From positions 1 through 39,357 of IMG/VR virus record IMGVR_UViG_3300046167_000350: a stretch of DNA of 39,357 nt. One strand, written 5' to 3'. This stretch comes from a virus. How positions within the stretch are numbered: the stretch's first letter is position 1; each line of letters begins with the position of its first letter. The position numbers and the translations under genes were made by a program. The notes under the pieces are model-generated. The model ran no database searches and was not told the origin of the DNA. It worked only from the letters and a program-made list of their open reading frames with translations. Below, piece after piece: positions 18,184 through 25,851 of this stretch.

Positions 18184-19544
18184 ACGATAAAGTCTGTAGG
18201 TAGTTCACCGAGTTTTGTTAGACGTAACACCGAGAAGTGTTCGTCACCCGAGAGTTTATGGTTGATCTGTGTGATAAGATAATCTCCAGACTTACGTTTA
18301 TCGATCTGGTCTGCCGCGTCTTTGCTTTCTTGCTCTACGTTTGGATCGAGGAAGAGAATACGGAACTTACGACCCACGCCTATTTTCTTCTCAAAGAACA
18401 ACGCACCATTCATACCGATGTCAATGACATTCTTCTTCATGAGATGGCGAGTGATCTTGTTCTTTGCTTTGAGTCGAGAGTCTACAATGTTATTGTTCGC
18501 ATCGACCAATTGTGTTTCGTCGTGATAACTCTTATATTGATTGTATGTGCCTGTCGATACGATCTGATGGATGTGCGTTGAGTTGTATTCGTCGCTTAGT
18601 TTGCCATCGATTTCAAGTGATGGGTCGAACACGCTCTGTGTGGTGTTCTTGTTCAGTATCTCATTAGAGTAGAACTCATCGAGTGTATTACGTATCGATA
18701 GATGCGTTACCTGGTAGTTACCATTGTTTGCGTCGAGTGATGCGTACTCTGACCCGATTGCACCAACTTCATACATCAATAATGCATTGTCAGAACCAAT
18801 CTCTCGTACACTCAACACTTCGAAATAAGATCGGAGTGTTTCCTGTGTGTCATCAATACCACCAATCGCACTGCTGTATCGTGCGGGCAGTTTAGAGTTG
18901 ATTACCTCTTCTTTGAGCATACTGTCCAGATCACTTAACAGAACTGCATTGGTGTAAAGTGAACCATAGAGATACAAGGGCGAACCTGTACGTGTCGTTG
19001 CTCGTGTAATGATCCACTGTACTGCTTCGAGTGGACTCATATACGGTATGATGATCTTGCGTTCTTCTTGTACTGATGGTTCGTAGAATACTGGAGAGAC
19101 TGTCTTGCCTGTTTGATTCGACAGAATGTCTGTAGCAATGTCTTCTAGTTTACCTGTGTATGACTTACTAAATGATTTGATAGCATTTATATACACATGC
19201 TCTTCGACCAGATTGATCTGGAGTATCTCGCTTCGTTCGCCTTGCTTCTTGCTGTCCACAATCTCTTGGAAGAAGAAGATCTTCTCGATCACAGGTGTGT
19301 CAAGATCTACACCCGATGCAATAACGAATCGAATACGTTCAGTGCCTGTACTGCCTATAGACGTACGTAAACCAAAGTCATCCAGAACTGCCATACGCCC
19401 ATCGACATATGGTTTCAGAATGTTTTCAAAGAACTGTAATTCCAGAATGTTCTCGCTAATCTCAATGACCGTATCTTCTGCGCTAGGCGATGATAGAATC
19501 AATGATGCTTCGAGTATACGAAACTGTGAGTTAATACCTGCCAT
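18180..19544 (-). CDS. Baseplate hub protein, gp27/gpD-like
   Basis: A 454-residue protein immediately upstream of the OB-fold protein, the same order as gp27-gp5 fused in VgrG. The fold signature is consistent with a hub: an N-terminal beta domain (FRILEASLILSS, LQFFENILKPYVDGRMAVLD), a middle domain (GKLEDIATDILSNQTGK; IPYMSPLEAVQWIITRAT) and the C-terminal SGDYLITQINHKLSGDEHFS segment typical of gpD-like hubs. T4 gp27 is 391 residues. It would form the trimer that joins tail tube and spike. The identity rests on motif resemblance and position. Confidence 0.75.
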   Translation of the reverse strand: MAGINSQFRILEASLILSSPSAEDTVIEISENILELQFFENILKPYVDGRMAVLDDFGLRTSIGSTGTERIRFVIASGVDLDTPVIEKIFFFQEIVDSKKQGERSEILQINLVEEHVYINAIKSFSKSYTGKLEDIATDILSNQTGKTVSPVFYEPSVQEERKIIIPYMSPLEAVQWIITRATTRTGSPLYLYGSLYTNAVLLSDLDSMLKEEVINSKLPARYSSAIGGIDDTQETLRSYFEVLSVREIGSDNALLMYEVGAIGSEYASLDANNGNYQVTHLSIRNTLDEFYSNEILNKNTTQSVFDPSLEIDGKLSDEYNSTHIHQIVSTGTYNQYKSYHDETQLVDANNNIVDSRLKAKNKITRHLMKKNVIDIGMNGALFFEKKIGVGRKFRILFLDPNVEQESKDAADQIDKRKSGDYLITQINHKLSGDEHFSVLRLTKLGELPTDFIV

Positions 19545-19545
19545 A

Positions 19546-20277
19546 CTACTTTATCTGACTCTTATAAGATCCAACGATCTCGCTGATACTTTGCTTCTTG
19601 ATGACACGAATACGCTTTGACAATTCGTTCTCGTTTATCAACCATTCAAGATTCGTGACAGGTACTTTCGTGACAGTTGGTGTGAAGTAGTAGTCTTGCC
19701 ATTCGTCACTATCGTTTACGTAGTGGTGCGTCCCATCGTACTGATACACTGTGTTGGTCAAACTAACCAGATTAGTACCATTCGCATATGCTAGTGATAC
19801 AGCACCTGTCAGATCACTATCAACATTCGATACTGTGATCTCACCTAGATCTAGATTCTTTGATACGACAGTGCCTGTCTTTGTGCCGACTAGTACTGCT
19901 TGACCCTCGGGATACTTATCACTCCATTCAGCGGCAGAGTCAGCAGTCGAGATGTTTAGTTTACATGTATAGTGTGGAAAGAAATCATTAACGCCTGCAT
20001 CGTAGACTTGCTTGAGTGACTTGGGCCAACCTGTCTCTCGCAGTCGCTCATTCATAAGGAAGAATGTCCAACCATAGTCGGGTGTTCCATACAATCTTGA
20101 CGATAACGTGTCGGGTCTCTCATAGTCGCGAATCTCATACTCGATGTATGCGCCTATGTCATCTCGTGCGACATCTATTAGATCAGAATATCTGTTTAAC
20201 TGCTGAAACAGTACGGGCGACTTCTCATCTCCAAAGAGATATAATACTTTGGGAAAGTCTTTGAAAAAGTTTGACAT
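19546..20277 (-). CDS. gp53: Baseplate wedge subunit gp53
   Basis: A 243-residue protein with the gp53 (LysM-like wedge) pattern: FFKDFPKVLYLFG, LNRYSDLIDVARDD, YEIRDYERPDTLSSRLYGTP and YGWTFFLMN. T4 gp53 is 196 residues and clamps gp6, gp7 and gp25 in the wedge core. The ATG overlaps the gp48 stop by one base (TAATG) and the stop is one base before the hub gene start, so it is translated as part of a coupled chain. An insert of roughly 70 residues between about 110 and 200 is beta-rich. Confidence 0.8.
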   Translation of the reverse strand: MSNFFKDFPKVLYLFGDEKSPVLFQQLNRYSDLIDVARDDIGAYIEYEIRDYERPDTLSSRLYGTPDYGWTFFLMNERLRETGWPKSLKQVYDAGVNDFFPHYTCKLNISTADSAAEWSDKYPEGQAVLVGTKTGTVVSKNLDLGEITVSNVDSDLTGAVSLAYANGTNLVSLTNTVYQYDGTHHYVNDSDEWQDYYFTPTVTKVPVTNLEWLINENELSKRIRVIKKQSISEIVGSYKSQIK

Positions 20278-21440
20278 TAGTATCCCTGCCTAATTTTGTC
20301 TTTATGTAGTGCCGTAATCTCAGAGAACGCCAGCGACACATCAACCTCAATGAATGAACCATCACGATACATGCCAGATGCGGTCGAGTTAAATGATGTG
20401 TTAACATCTTTCAGATAACAACGTTGGATCTTAAACGCAGGGTTGTCATCGTTCTTGTTGAGTATGTCGATCTCGAATACGTTAGGGAATCGATATGCTA
20501 CTGGAACATTACCTGCAAGTATCTGCTCTGGATACAATTCTTGTCGAAAGAACTTAACGATGTTCTTGATCTCTAATGCTTCTGCCTCGCTGTTCGCAAT
20601 CATCTTGAACGTGAATGCAAACGAGCGAAGGTTAACTTGATTGAACAGTGTACGCTGATTCGGTTGTGATGCGATACGTGTCGCACTCTTGATACCACCT
20701 ACGAGTCCTTCGTCAAGACCACCTAATAGTGACGCACCGACAAGACCGCCTGCCGCACCGCCTGCAAGAAAACCGACACCACCCGACACTATCTCAGCAC
20801 TACTACCTGCAATCTTTTGTGCGGCAAGTGAAGTTGCCGCTTGTCCAAGACCTTCACTAGACGTAATGCCCTCGAATGGACTGCCACCGCCTACGAATGC
20901 CTCTGCCGCTCCGCCGATAGCACCTAGATTTGCTTCTTGATATTGTGCAACGTCAGAGAATCGCAGATCTCTTGGTAAAGGCAATGTGACACGACCCACT
21001 TCTGTTCCACTGCCACCGTTCTCGTATGATGTGAACCGAGAGTCGGCACCAGTTGTCGTTGCGAGTTCTTCTTTTTCTGCTGTAGATGTCGTTGCATCTG
21101 CCGCCGCCGCAGTTTTATCTTCGCCGTTTACTTTCTCAATAACTGTACCATCACTTAGTACAGCACTGAATGTTGGCGTGGAAGTTGCAAGAAACTTTTT
21201 GAAAGTATCACCGACAGCATTCCCTATTGACTCGCCTATGTTTGTACCCTCTACTTCGATTGCACGAAAACGAATCCTGTTAGGAAAACTACCGCTCATT
21301 GTCAGAGGGTATCGAAATCGTCGTGCTTGCTCTTGCACTTCAGTAGAAGGATCAGTCGCTTCTGCATTTTCTTCCTTCGTCGCAGTCTTCTGTGCGAGGA
21401 CAATCTCGCCTTGTGCTTCGTTTACGTCTGCCTGTGACAT
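20277..21440 (-). CDS. gp48: Tail tube cap / baseplate protein gp48
   Basis: A 387-residue protein, against 364 in T4 gp48. The C-terminal half has the tube-cap features NQVNLRSFAFTFKMIANSEA, EIKNIVKFFRQELYPEQ and YRFPNVFEIDIL, consistent with the gp48/gp54 family. The N-terminus has an Ala/Glu-rich leader followed by FRYPLTMSGSFPNRIRF. Between residues ~170 and 260 is a Gly/Ala-rich segment with GGVGFLAGGAAGGLVGASLL. In T4 gp48 sits at the end of the tape measure on the hub. It is the first gene of the leftward late operon, 35 bases after a TATAAATA element. Confidence 0.75.
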   Translation of the reverse strand: MSQADVNEAQGEIVLAQKTATKEENAEATDPSTEVQEQARRFRYPLTMSGSFPNRIRFRAIEVEGTNIGESIGNAVGDTFKKFLATSTPTFSAVLSDGTVIEKVNGEDKTAAAADATTSTAEKEELATTTGADSRFTSYENGGSGTEVGRVTLPLPRDLRFSDVAQYQEANLGAIGGAAEAFVGGGSPFEGITSSEGLGQAATSLAAQKIAGSSAEIVSGGVGFLAGGAAGGLVGASLLGGLDEGLVGGIKSATRIASQPNQRTLFNQVNLRSFAFTFKMIANSEAEALEIKNIVKFFRQELYPEQILAGNVPVAYRFPNVFEIDILNKNDDNPAFKIQRCYLKDVNTSFNSTASGMYRDGSFIEVDVSLAFSEITALHKDKIRQGY

Positions 21441-21451
21441 TATTGACCCTG

Positions 21452-21459
21452 TCTAAATA
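21452..21459 (+). promoter_or_regulatory. Late-promoter-like element (TCTAAATA) for the rightward tail/head operon
   Basis: TCTAAATA on the plus strand, one mismatch from TATAAATA, about 32 bases before the gp4 start. That spacing matches the perfect minus-strand copies, which makes it the best rightward late promoter candidate in the divergent gap. Confidence 0.45.
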
Positions 21460-21474
21460 GAGATTTGTTTAAGT

Positions 21475-21482
21475 TATTTATA
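21475..21482 (-). promoter_or_regulatory. T4-type late promoter (TATAAATA) for the baseplate operon
   Basis: Exact TATAAATA on the minus strand, 35 bases before the gp48 ATG, in the 50-base divergent gap between gp48 and gp4. It would start the long leftward transcript. Confidence 0.75.
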
Positions 21483-21490
21483 GCATATTT

Positions 21491-21979
21491 ATGGCATATT
21501 CAGGCAGATACCGAATCAAAAATCCCAAGAAGTACAAGGGCGATGCCTCGACTATCGTGTACAGATCACACTGGGAAAAGTACTGTATGATATACTTCGA
21601 CGATAGCAGTGATGTCAAGTCTTGGCAGAGCGAGGAGACTGTCATACCCTACTTATATGAGGTCGATAGAAGGTATCACCGATATTTTATGGACTTTGCT
21701 GTCACATGGAAAGATGGTACTACAACATTAATCGAAGTCAAACCCAAGAAAGAAACAACACCACCCACAGGCAATAAACGAACCAAGCGTTACATCAACG
21801 AAGGATTGACGTACGTGAAGAACATGAATAAGTGGGAAGCGGCACAAGACTATGCAAAGGATCGTGGTTGGAAGTTTGAGATCTGGACAGAGGACACACT
21901 GTACGCAATGAAGATCATGAAGAAACCACTCAAAAAACTCAAACCATTGAAACCATATTCAAGGAAAAAGACTAAATAG
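21491..21979 (+). CDS. gp4: Head completion nuclease-like protein gp4
   Basis: A 162-residue protein matching the T4 gp4 (gp50) family, which has a TnsA-like PD-(D/E)XK fold. Motifs are GRYRIKNPKKYKGDASTIVY, RSHWEK near residue 26, a central IPYLYEVDRRYHRYFMDF and LIEVKPKKE, where the D and E-x-K of the nuclease core fall. T4 gp4 is about 150 residues and completes filled heads before tail joining. The C-terminus is very basic. There is no strong ribosome site before the ATG, unlike its neighbours. First gene of the plus-strand operon. Confidence 0.88.
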   Translation: MAYSGRYRIKNPKKYKGDASTIVYRSHWEKYCMIYFDDSSDVKSWQSEETVIPYLYEVDRRYHRYFMDFAVTWKDGTTTLIEVKPKKETTPPTGNKRTKRYINEGLTYVKNMNKWEAAQDYAKDRGWKFEIWTEDTLYAMKIMKKPLKKLKPLKPYSRKKTK

Positions 21980-21983
21980 AAGC

Positions 21984-22130
21984 ATGAATCATCTAAAAGA
22001 AATCAACGAAACGTACTTCGAACATCTATGCTTTGCATGGACTGTTGCGTTTATACTATTTGTTCACGGCGTGTTTCCTCAATTGTGGATCGATAAAGCA
22101 AGTGGTATGATGGAAGGTAGACATGAGTAA
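21984..22130 (+). CDS. 48-aa membrane micro-protein, DUF6356-like
   Basis: The frame encodes 48 residues beginning MNHLKEINETYFEHLCFAWT, then a hydrophobic segment (VAFILFVHGVFPQLW), then a short polar tail. The pattern HLxEINETYFEHLxFA followed by one membrane helix and HGVFP matches the DUF6356 group of small phage and bacterial membrane proteins. It starts 4 bases after the gp4 stop and overlaps the next ATG by 8 bases, so it is part of the operon. The function is unknown; a minor membrane role in lysis or assembly is possible. Confidence 0.7.
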   Translation: MNHLKEINETYFEHLCFAWTVAFILFVHGVFPQLWIDKASGMMEGRHE

Positions 22131-22713
22131 CATATTCCAGACGGTAGAACAAGAAGCATTTCGTGCTGGTATTACTCCACGTACAAAAGAATCTCGTGCA
22201 TGGTTTCGTAAGAAAGTACAGAACATGCGTAACCTTAATCGTCGCGCATTGATGAAAGAAGACCCTATCGAAAAGAGGGCATCGTCTGCCGCAGGTAGTA
22301 TGTACATGTTCTTTTATGATGCCAAGCATCGTAAGACGTTACCGTACTGGGATTCATTCCCCTTGATCGTTGCTGTTGGTCCAGCAGAGAAAGGTTTCTA
22401 TGGGATGAATCTGCATTATTTACCCATACCACTTCGTGCTAAGTTTCTTGATGCGTTGATGGATATCACTAACAATAAAAAGTACGATGAGACCACCAAG
22501 TTTCAAGTGTCGTATGACATGATGAAGTCAGCGGCAAAGATGAAGTATTTTAAGGCGTGCTATAAGCATTACTTGACTAGTCAGGTCGAGGGTAAGTTAG
22601 CATACGTCCCGCCTCAAGAGTGGGAAATCGCAACGTTCTTACCCACTGCTCAATGGCAGAACAGCAGTCGCAGTGCAGTATACAAAGATTCGAGGATGAA
22701 GATCAATGCTTAA
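22123..22713 (+). CDS. Probable DNA end protector (gp2-like)
   Basis: A 196-residue protein with a highly characteristic central block: MYMFFYDAKHRKTLPYWDSF, then PLIVAVG, then GFYGMNLHYLPIPLRAKFLD. This block recurs in T4-like marine phages next to gp4, where the protein is annotated as the DNA end protector (gp2), matching the T4 gene order 3-2-4-53. I recognise the block but not its mechanism. The alternative is a tail completion protein (gp3). The N-terminus is helical and basic. A good ribosome site (GGAAGG) precedes the ATG, and the gene overlaps both neighbours by 8 bases. Confidence 0.6.
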   Translation: MSNIFQTVEQEAFRAGITPRTKESRAWFRKKVQNMRNLNRRALMKEDPIEKRASSAAGSMYMFFYDAKHRKTLPYWDSFPLIVAVGPAEKGFYGMNLHYLPIPLRAKFLDALMDITNNKKYDETTKFQVSYDMMKSAAKMKYFKACYKHYLTSQVEGKLAYVPPQEWEIATFLPTAQWQNSSRSAVYKDSRMKINA

Positions 22714-23383
22714 ACAAGGCACAGTCGATGAGATGAAGTCTCTCATATCAAACAAGGGAGGTCTTGCTCGTACGAATCTATACTTCGTACAGTTCCCCAA
22801 TCTTGTTAAGGGCGTTGACCCGTACGATGTGGGTTTACTTTGTTCGCAAGTCAGTGTACCCAATTATAATCTATTGACTGTACAACGTGACATAGGTGTG
22901 TCTCGTAACAACGTAGTCTATGGTTATGGCAACCCCAATGTCTCGATGACATTCCGCGTGTTGAATGATCATGGTGTGCGCGAATACTTTAAGAAATGGC
23001 AAGACAAAGCACTTGTCAAGACAGATGACATCGAAGGGCGATACGAAAACAACTATCCCGATGAGTATGTGAGACCTGTTATCATAACACAATTGAAACC
23101 AGGTGTAAGTTATCCCGCACTAGATCTTAAGTTAGGTCCATTCGATCTAGATCTAGACATCGGCACCAAGTTCGAAACGACTTATAGGTGGAAACTAAAT
23201 AGGGCATATCCGGTAGGTGTTACTAACGAGACACTTAGCGATGCAAGTACTAACGAGGTCAGTGCAATCACGGTTGATCTCGCATATGAAAACTTCACGA
23301 CCGAAACACCAACCTCGGGAACTGATGGTATTTTGAAACGACTTGGCGCAGGAGTACTAGGAAGTATTGCGGCAAGACTATAA
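22706..23383 (+). CDS. Tail-tube-fold protein, gp54/gp19-like
   Basis: A 225-residue protein with the tube-fold pattern LARTNLYFVQFPNLVKG, LCSQVSVPNYNLLT and NVSMTFRVLNDHGVREYFKK. These resemble the beta-sheet core shared by gp19, gp48 and gp54. Given the gp48-like protein nearby and the gp26/tape-measure genes downstream, it is most likely the baseplate-tube initiator (gp54) rather than the major tube protein. The size is between gp19 (163) and gp54 (320), so the exact assignment is uncertain. Ribosome site GAGGATGAAG precedes the ATG. Confidence 0.6.
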   Translation: MLKQGTVDEMKSLISNKGGLARTNLYFVQFPNLVKGVDPYDVGLLCSQVSVPNYNLLTVQRDIGVSRNNVVYGYGNPNVSMTFRVLNDHGVREYFKKWQDKALVKTDDIEGRYENNYPDEYVRPVIITQLKPGVSYPALDLKLGPFDLDLDIGTKFETTYRWKLNRAYPVGVTNETLSDASTNEVSAITVDLAYENFTTETPTSGTDGILKRLGAGVLGSIAARL

Positions 23384-23394
23384 GGAGCAAATGA

Positions 23395-24090
23395 ATGGCA
23401 TTGCCACTATTGAATGAAACCCCGTCTTATGATATTGTTATTCCTTCGACAGGTAAGAAAATAAAGTTTAGACCCTATCTGGTCAAAGAGGAGAAGATAC
23501 TTCTCGTTGCAAGTGAATCGAAAGATCCAGATCAGATGATGCAAGCAGTACAGGATACATTACGCGCCTGTACGAATGGTAAATTAAAAGTAGATACCCT
23601 GACCACGTTTGATCTTGAGTATCTATTCATCAAGATTCGATCGCGCAGTGTAGGCGAGACTGCATCACTTCAGGTGAAGTGTGTTGACTGTGGACATGAA
23701 AATCCATATGATGTCAATCTAGATGATATACAATGTGTAGTACCAAAGAAGGATAAGATTGTCGTATTGAACGATGCCGTATCCGTCGAGATGAAGTATC
23801 CGAGTTATAGCAAACTCTTGTCAATGGGCGAGGGTGATGAAGCGGTAGGGTTTAGTCTCATGGCAAGTTGTCTTGAGGCAGTCATCACAGAAGATGAGCG
23901 GGTAGATGTAGGGGATGAGACAGAGGAGAGTATACGAAGATTCCTCGACTCAATGACTCGTGATCAGTTCGCAAAGTTGTCTGCGTTTCTTATGGACATA
24001 CCTTCTGTGACGCACAAGGTAGAGTTTGATTGTGCTGGATGTGGTAAAGATAACGATTACGAGATAAGGGGTATCCAAGGTTTTTTTTAG
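23395..24090 (+). CDS. gp26: Baseplate hub assembly protein gp26 (T4 baseplate family)
   Basis: A 231-residue protein: PSYDIVIPSTGKKIKFRPYL, KEEKILLVASES, and the long segment to FDLEYLFIKIRSRSVGETAS are typical of gp26/T4_baseplate proteins. Two CxxC pairs, CVDCG (about residue 96) and CAGCG (about 218), suggest a zinc ribbon. T4 gp26 is 208 residues. The ATG follows AAGGAG at good spacing. The gene ends GGT TTT TTT TAG in a run of eight T, a slippery site. The -1 frame beyond it is open and protein-like, so a longer 293-residue product is likely (separate entries). Confidence 0.85.
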   Translation: MALPLLNETPSYDIVIPSTGKKIKFRPYLVKEEKILLVASESKDPDQMMQAVQDTLRACTNGKLKVDTLTTFDLEYLFIKIRSRSVGETASLQVKCVDCGHENPYDVNLDDIQCVVPKKDKIVVLNDAVSVEMKYPSYSKLLSMGEGDEAVGFSLMASCLEAVITEDERVDVGDETEESIRRFLDSMTRDQFAKLSAFLMDIPSVTHKVEFDCAGCGKDNDYEIRGIQGFF

Positions 24091-24150
24091 TATGCCTCTC
24101 ACATGACTCTTTAGCAAATCATTTTAAAACTAATTTTATGTTGATGAGGC
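24081..24150 (+). promoter_or_regulatory. Candidate programmed -1 frameshift signal (T8 slip and downstream stem)
   Basis: Eight T at 24081-24088 overlap the gp26 stop (TAG at 24088-24090). Slipping back one base gives TTA GTA TGC and an open frame. Six bases downstream a stem can form: GCCTC (24094-24098) with GAGGC (24146-24150), extended by CACAT (24100-24104) with ATGTTG (24138-24143, one bulge), enclosing a 33-base AT-rich loop. The pairing was worked out by eye. Confidence 0.65.
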
Positions 24151-24275
24151 ACCATAAATACACATTAACAGAACTTGAAATGATGATCCCTTGGGAACGT
24201 GAAGTACACATGATATTGCTATTACAGGCAATGGAAGAAGAAAAACAATTAAGAGAGAGTCATGGCAACGCTTGA
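24087..24275 (+). CDS. -1 frame extension of gp26 (tail assembly chaperone-like C-terminus)
   Basis: After a -1 slip the ribosome would add 62 residues: a linker with CLSHDSLANHFKTNF, then MLMRHHKYTLTELEMMIPWE, then a charged helix ending at the TGA at 24273. The HHKYTLTELExMIPWERE block is reminiscent of short frames conserved downstream of gp26 in marine T4-like phages. No ribosome site precedes the internal ATG at 24138, and the protein-like sequence begins before that ATG, which favours a frameshift fusion over an independent gene. It overlaps the tape-measure ATG by 14 bases. The arrangement parallels lambda G/G-T next to gene H, where the frameshift product is a tail assembly chaperone. 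Confidence 0.65.
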   Translation, partial: LVCLSHDSLANHFKTNFMLMRHHKYTLTELEMMIPWEREVHMILLLQAMEEEKQLRESHGNA

Positions 24276-25851
24276 CGACATAGTAGAAAGTAACATACTC
24301 AACGCCGAGATGCTTCAAGAGATCGGCGAGATGCAGAAAGTCCAGATTCAGATGGACTATGTGCGCGGGAAAGACTTTGCTGATATTGCGGCGACAATGC
24401 GAGCAGAGGCGAAAGCAAAACGTGAATCTGCCCGCGAGCAGTATGGTCCTCCTCTCCCACCCGATCATCCTATGAACCCTAATCGGGATCAATCTAAGAC
24501 TCCATTGCCTGCGTCTTCTACTGACGGACAAGGTGCAATGGGTGCACTCGGTGCGTCTGCCGCAAAAGCGGCAGGTATGGCACTCAGTCTAGGTGGATTA
24601 GGTTTCGGCATTGGTGCGTTCTTTACTGGACTCGCCGCTGGCGATAAGATGGCATCGTATCTTACGACCGATCTAGGTACTCTCAAAGCACAAGTCGGTA
24701 CACTCGACGAAATCATGACAGATCTATCAGGTCCTGGTATGGTTGCTATCGGTGGTGCAATTGCTGGTGGTGGAGCATTAGGCGCGTTGTTCGGACCTAA
24801 GGTTGCGGGTAAAGCGGCACTTGGTATGGGCGCAATTGGTTTTGGTATCGGTGCGTTCTTTACTGGTCTTGCCGCAGGTGATGCCGCAGGCGCATATCTT
24901 AAAGCAGATGGGCAAGCACTAGGCAATGTCATGGAAGGTGTTGCTCGTGGTCTAGGCGCATTTGCTGAAGCAGATCAAGGTGGTACACTTACTGCAATGC
25001 TTGCCGCTGGTGCGTTGTTTGGTCAAGCACCGGGTGCCGCCGCGAAAGGTGCTGTCGGTATGGGTATCATAGGTGCAGGTATCGGCGCGTTCTTTGTTGG
25101 ACTTGGCGGTGCATCTGCTCTCATTTCTAAGATGGGTGGTGCGGACGCATTAGGCAATCTAATGTCTGGTACTGCAAGTGGTCTTAAAGATCTTGGTGAA
25201 GTCGAGTATATGAATCTCTTAGGATTCTTACCTGCCGCCGTTGCAGTCGCCGCTGGTATTACTGCACTGACTGCCGCAGATGGTCTCAATAAACTTGGTA
25301 ATCTCTTTGGCGGTGACGATGAAGGCGATGCAATTCAAAAGATGGCAAAGAATCTCAATGCACTCAACGAGGTAGACTTTTCAGTCAGTGAAGGTCTGGG
25401 CGATATGAGTGTTGCTGTTGCTAAATTAGGACAAGGTGTGTCCTCGTTAGCAGATGCCGACATGGGCGACTTCAAAGATAACATGGTTGATCTAGCAAAG
25501 ACCATGGCGCATGTATTGCCCGTCTATGATAAGATGTGGAATGGCGGTAAGATTGGTGACGGTTACTTCGATGGGTATCCAGAAATGGACTTTGGTGCAG
25601 GTATGAAGTCTGCGCCTATTGGCGAGATTGGCAATGCATTGGGTAAGATGACTTCGTTCCCTATTGCAGAAGCAGTGTCGCAGAGTACGAACGCCGCAGT
25701 AGGTCAGTCACAAGCATCAATCAATATCGTTAATGATAATAGTGTGAATGCTCCGTCTCAGACGAATAATACTGCTGTTGCAGGAAATGGTGACGCTCGA
25801 ATGCCATCGCCCAATATGGACAACGGCACCCGAGCATCTGCTTACGCTTAG
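24262..25851 (+). CDS. Probable tail tape measure protein (529 aa, Gly-rich repeats)
   Basis: The N-terminus (~1-60) is a charged helix (VESNILNAEMLQEIGEMQKV; AEAKAKRESAREQ), followed by a Pro-rich linker. Residues ~95-340 hold hydrophobic Gly/Ala segments repeating about every 79 residues: GFGIGAFFTGLAAGD at 114 and 193, and GAGIGAFFVGLGG at 271. These could be membrane-inserting. The C-terminal third is polar with an Asn-rich end (INIVNDNSVNAPSQTNN). T4 gp29, the tape measure, is 590 residues. Position directly after gp26 and its frameshift frame is the classical tape-measure location. No gp29 motif is certain. Its stop overlaps the gp32 stop by 4 bases in convergent orientation. Confidence 0.6.
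   Translation: MATLDDIVESNILNAEMLQEIGEMQKVQIQMDYVRGKDFADIAATMRAEAKAKRESAREQYGPPLPPDHPMNPNRDQSKTPLPASSTDGQGAMGALGASAAKAAGMALSLGGLGFGIGAFFTGLAAGDKMASYLTTDLGTLKAQVGTLDEIMTDLSGPGMVAIGGAIAGGGALGALFGPKVAGKAALGMGAIGFGIGAFFTGLAAGDAAGAYLKADGQALGNVMEGVARGLGAFAEADQGGTLTAMLAAGALFGQAPGAAAKGAVGMGIIGAGIGAFFVGLGGASALISKMGGADALGNLMSGTASGLKDLGEVEYMNLLGFLPAAVAVAAGITALTAADGLNKLGNLFGGDDEGDAIQKMAKNLNALNEVDFSVSEGLGDMSVAVAKLGQGVSSLADADMGDFKDNMVDLAKTMAHVLPVYDKMWNGGKIGDGYFDGYPEMDFGAGMKSAPIGEIGNALGKMTSFPIAEAVSQSTNAAVGQSQASINIVNDNSVNAPSQTNNTAVAGNGDARMPSPNMDNGTRASAYA

Noticed and set aside
24153-24160. CATAAATA as a late promoter for the tape measure
   Set aside because: One mismatch, about 100 bases from the ATG, and inside the frameshift frame. 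Chance is more likely.
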